Source: Pseudomonadota bacterium (lineage in GTDB: Bacteria > Pseudomonadota > Alphaproteobacteria > Rhizobiales > Aestuariivirgaceae). From it: a stretch of DNA of 27,184 nt. Location of the stretch: contig JAEKFU010000266.1 of NCBI GenBank assembly GCA_016522385.1, positions 1 through 27,184 on the forward strand. Reading direction: 5' to 3'. The notes beneath the pieces were generated by a model. The model ran no database searches and was not told where the DNA came from. It saw only the letters and a program-made list of their open reading frames with translations. A program made the translations under genes and the position numbers. Below are positions 24,652 to 27,184 of this stretch, one piece after another (position 1 is the stretch's first letter; every line of letters starts with the position of its first letter).

Positions 24652-26607
24652 TTACTTTTCAGTCAAAGTGATGGTCGTTCCGGTTTCGCCATTGCGCAAA
24701 CGCTTAACGTGGAAAGCCACCAGTCGATCCTCAGGGCAGTCTACCGCAAGTGCCCTCAGAAGCTCCAGTGCATTCCGATCGCATGCTTTGAGCGCTGCAA
24801 AGGCCTCCTGGTATCGGTGAAACAGGTGGGTCTGCCCCTCCAGCTCCGTCACCGGCTCCAGCACATCGATACCTTCGGTCTTGCCTTTTAACGTGATTGT
24901 CCCCACTGGTCGGAAGTACTGCCAACCGCTGGCGTCAGCGGTGGCATTGCTGACACACAGTCGAGTGCCAAGAAACTTGTTGGCGCCCTCCAGCCGGGCC
25001 GCGGTGTTCACGCTGTCACCAAGACCGGTGTAGTCAAAGAATTGCGACCCTCCGAAATTACCGATTACGGCGACGCCAGTATGCACACCGACACGAGTCT
25101 CGCCAAAGACATGACCGGAAAGGCGCTGTTCCCGCCGGAAAGCTTCGCTGAACCGGTCGATCGCCAGCATCAACTGCACGGCCTTGGCCGCGTGATCCGG
25201 CTGGTCAACAGGCGCGCCGATAAAACCGACGACAGCATCGCCGATGATCTTGTCGATCGTCGCGCCGTGCTCGAGAAACAGCCCGCACATACTGTCGAGA
25301 TAGCTGTTCAGTAACTCGGACAGGACCGCCGGTTTAACCTGTTCGGAAAGACCGGTGAAGCCGGCAATGTCGGTAAAAATGTAACTCACTTCCCGGCGCT
25401 GACCGCCCAGATTGAGTTCCTCAGGATGTGCGATCAGCCGGTCGACATAGGCCGGACTGACATAGCGCGAAAAAGCATCGGTAATAAACGAGCGCTGTTG
25501 CCTGTCCCGGTACCAAACCTGCGCAAAGCCGACACCGCCGGCCACAACGATCGCCAGCGTCGGACCGGCCAGCGGCATTAGAATTCCAAGGCGGTTGAAC
25601 ATCGTCATCGCCACCGTCCACAACCCGATGCACAGCGCGACGAGACACGCCAGCCGCAGCACCGGATGCGACCCAAGATAGGCAATGCCGATCGCGATCG
25701 AGCACAGCACGAGCGTAGTGACAAACTGCCACCAGACACTGACCCGTCTCAGCCGGTCGCCGGCCAGCAATTGCGCAAGGCCATGAGCGTGAATGGCGAT
25801 CCCGGGCAAGACGCCCACGGCCGGCCCATTGAGCAAGTGGAACGGCGTACGGTGCCGGTCACTGTCTGGCAGGTCGACACCGATCAGCACAAACTTGTTC
25901 TCGAACCACACTGGCGGCAAAAGGCGCGCCGCCTCGGCGGGGTATTGCTTGAACGCATGCGGCGCCCCGCTCTTAGTGCGGTAATATGTCATCGGGATCA
26001 CACCGGACTTGGGTTCAGGCGGATCGATACCGGCGGTCATCGCGACCCGAGTGGCAAACCCGGGCAGCCACGCACCATTTCGCTTCAGACCGGAAATCAG
26101 CGTGCGCACCGTCCCGTCAACGGGTGACGTTCCCAGATCGACCGCACCAGTCAGCAATCCTTGCGAAAAGCCCGCCAGATATCGCGTCTGACGCTCGGTG
26201 AGCCCGTTGCTGGCACCAGCATGGGCGATCACCACCGGATGACGTGCCCCGACCAACACCCTCCTGAGGCTGTTATCCTTTTTCGGTTCGGTTGGCTGAT
26301 CGAACAGAATGTCGAGCCCCACCGCCTTGGGACCGCCCGCCAGCACGGCCGACAGGGTATCGGCAAGCAGCTTGCGGTCGACCGGGGAACGGTAGGCGAA
26401 TTTCGACAACGTTCCCTCGTTGACCGTTACCAGCACGATGTCGTCTCGAGGTTTTGTCCACGGTGAGATCGAAGTTAGCATTCCGTCATGGAGCGCATTG
26501 TCGACAATGCGCACGAACGGCGCGCTGGCCAAAAACACCCCGATCAGCGCCGCCACGCCGGCCGCCGCCACGGCAATGGACTGAATTTTCGGTGTTTTCG
26601 AATTCAT
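24652..26607 (-). CDS. CHASE2 domain-containing class III adenylate cyclase
   Basis: This is a membrane sensor that makes cAMP from ATP. The 651-residue protein has a first membrane segment (about 10-31) and an extracytoplasmic CHASE2 sensor (about 35-280, with VGLDILFDQPT and VLPGIAIHAHGLAQLL). Three more membrane segments (about 293-365) lead to a cytoplasmic cyclase domain (about 402-590). Catalytic residues are present: metal-binding Asp413 in FTDIAGFT and Asp457 in IIGDAV, adenine-selecting Lys453 and Asp525 (FFDYTG), and Asn534/Arg538 in NTAARLE. The Lys/Asp pair favours ATP over GTP. It is probably the first gene of a set with the FecR-like protein and carbonic anhydrase. The CHASE2 ligand is unknown. 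Confidence 0.94.
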   Translation of the reverse strand: MNSKTPKIQSIAVAAAGVAALIGVFLASAPFVRIVDNALHDGMLTSISPWTKPRDDIVLVTVNEGTLSKFAYRSPVDRKLLADTLSAVLAGGPKAVGLDILFDQPTEPKKDNSLRRVLVGARHPVVIAHAGASNGLTERQTRYLAGFSQGLLTGAVDLGTSPVDGTVRTLISGLKRNGAWLPGFATRVAMTAGIDPPEPKSGVIPMTYYRTKSGAPHAFKQYPAEAARLLPPVWFENKFVLIGVDLPDSDRHRTPFHLLNGPAVGVLPGIAIHAHGLAQLLAGDRLRRVSVWWQFVTTLVLCSIAIGIAYLGSHPVLRLACLVALCIGLWTVAMTMFNRLGILMPLAGPTLAIVVAGGVGFAQVWYRDRQQRSFITDAFSRYVSPAYVDRLIAHPEELNLGGQRREVSYIFTDIAGFTGLSEQVKPAVLSELLNSYLDSMCGLFLEHGATIDKIIGDAVVGFIGAPVDQPDHAAKAVQLMLAIDRFSEAFRREQRLSGHVFGETRVGVHTGVAVIGNFGGSQFFDYTGLGDSVNTAARLEGANKFLGTRLCVSNATADASGWQYFRPVGTITLKGKTEGIDVLEPVTELEGQTHLFHRYQEAFAALKACDRNALELLRALAVDCPEDRLVAFHVKRLRNGETGTTITLTEK

Positions 26608-26899
26608 GCCCGCCTTGACCAGTGGCAGACCCAGTAAGATATTCGCCCGGCACGAGCCGAGTCAGCTAATTCGTTGCATCCAACGATCATTGCTTCGCAA
26701 GAAGAGAAGACACCCGCCATCCAGATTAGGTCCACCGAGTTATCCGCCATGGCAATTCTTTTACCCTAGAAATCAGAATTCTGCCGATTTGGCGAGGCTT
26801 GTCGAGACGACATCATCAGCCGTTGGAGTGATTATGTTACGCAATTGCAATGAACCGGTTGCATTCACGCTGGTTTCGTCAGAGCGACGTTCCCACGAC
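26608..26899. other. Intergenic stretch upstream of the cyclase, no gene
   Basis: No convincing ORF or tRNA is seen. Small hairpins include TCGTTG/CAACGA (26671-26676 and 26681-26686) and TTGC/GCAA just after it, in the likely promoter region of the cyclase. A GANTC site is at 26659-26663. No clear terminator for the nucleotidyltransferase gene is visible. Confidence 0.4.
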
Positions 26900-27184
26900 C
26901 TACACACCAAGGATTTGTAACTTCGGCCAACGGTACTGCCAGTTCTTATCGGCGAGGCGCGACCTGTAGAGATCCATTTTGTCAGCAAAGTTCGGTGTTG
27001 GCCGGACAATCATCTGGACAAGATCTTTGACACCATACGGCGCTAGAACTTCAACAACGCCATCATTCAGGCGAACCGCGACAGCGGTTGCGGTTTCGGG
27101 CCAATATTTCAGGGCATCCTCGACATCGCGGTACGGTGGATCAAGATTGCGTGCATGCATCCGGGCCTGGTTGTGAACCGACCA
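26900..27184 (-). CDS. Nucleotidyltransferase family protein, PF06042-like (5' end missing)
   Basis: The frame stays open to the right edge, so the N-terminal part lies outside the window; 94 residues are visible of a family usually about 180-200 long. Before the internal Met at 27160 the frame reads WSVHNQAR, which matches the NQARMH region of the family. WPETATAVAVRL, the segment EVLAPYGVKDLVQMIVRPTP and the C-terminal YRSRLADKNWQYRWPKL also fit. Members are predicted NTP-transferase-fold proteins without a well-defined substrate. Its relation to the downstream cyclase is unknown, with 292 bp between them. Confidence 0.8.
   Translation of the reverse strand, partial: WSVHNQARMHARNLDPPYRDVEDALKYWPETATAVAVRLNDGVVEVLAPYGVKDLVQMIVRPTPNFADKMDLYRSRLADKNWQYRWPKLQILGV

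Noticed and set aside
26608..26899. Search for a tRNA or small RNA gene in the spacer before the cyclase
   Set aside because: No cloverleaf, CCA end or strong terminator was found; only short hairpins are present.

Overview
The window is a stretch of alphaproteobacterial chromosome, most likely from the Hyphomicrobiales (Rhizobiales) or a close relative. This rests on a division/cell-wall (dcw) cluster with an FtsZ carrying a long acidic, Pro-rich linker, GANTC and CtrA-like sites beside ftsZ, a DUF1150 gene behind a small heat-shock gene that has a ROSE-like leader, and a composite palindrome resembling repeats common in rhizobial genomes. Genus cannot be read from the sequence.

Left part (1-4.8 kb). 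The 3' end of a PotI-type polyamine/spermidine ABC permease is followed by a class III aminotransferase on the + strand. A Rieske-type oxygenase alpha subunit lies convergent to it, and the two reading frames overlap tail to tail by 38 bp. A two-gene unit for Hsp20 and a DUF1150 protein diverges from the oxygenase. Its leader folds into hairpins that hide the ribosome binding site, like a heat-sensing RNA. A 290-bp intergenic stretch rich in palindromes and GANTC sites separates this unit from ftsZ.

Central part (4.8-23.0 kb, all minus strand). This is an almost complete dcw cluster in the order rsmH-ftsL-ftsI-murE::murF-mraY-murD-ftsW-murG-murC-murB-ddl-ftsQ-ftsA-ftsZ. Most genes overlap or lie within 20 bp, so they are probably translated together. 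The proteins make lipid II (MurE/F, MraY, MurD, MurG, MurC, MurB, Ddl) and build the divisome (FtsL, FtsI, FtsW, FtsQ, FtsA, FtsZ). The most unusual point is that MurE and MurF are encoded as one uninterrupted 963-residue protein. mraZ is missing from in front of rsmH and lpxC is missing after ftsZ. The regions upstream of the first gene (rsmH) and the last gene (ftsZ) share an exact 12-base word, AACCTTTTGTTA on the coding strand, which overlaps CtrA-like half-sites at ftsZ.

Right part (23.2-27.2 kb, minus strand). A compact three-gene set encodes a membrane CHASE2-adenylate cyclase, an exported FecR-like protein and a beta-carbonic anhydrase. It lies directly upstream of the dcw cluster and suggests a bicarbonate/CO2-to-cAMP link, which is an inference. 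The window ends inside a nucleotidyltransferase-family gene (PF06042-like) on the minus strand.

No tRNA, rRNA, CRISPR array, insertion sequence or phage gene was seen. The best candidates for something new are the MurE-MurF fusion, the shared 12-mer, the cyclase/carbonic anhydrase set, the ROSE-like leader and an 11-codon leader ORF upstream of the aminotransferase.
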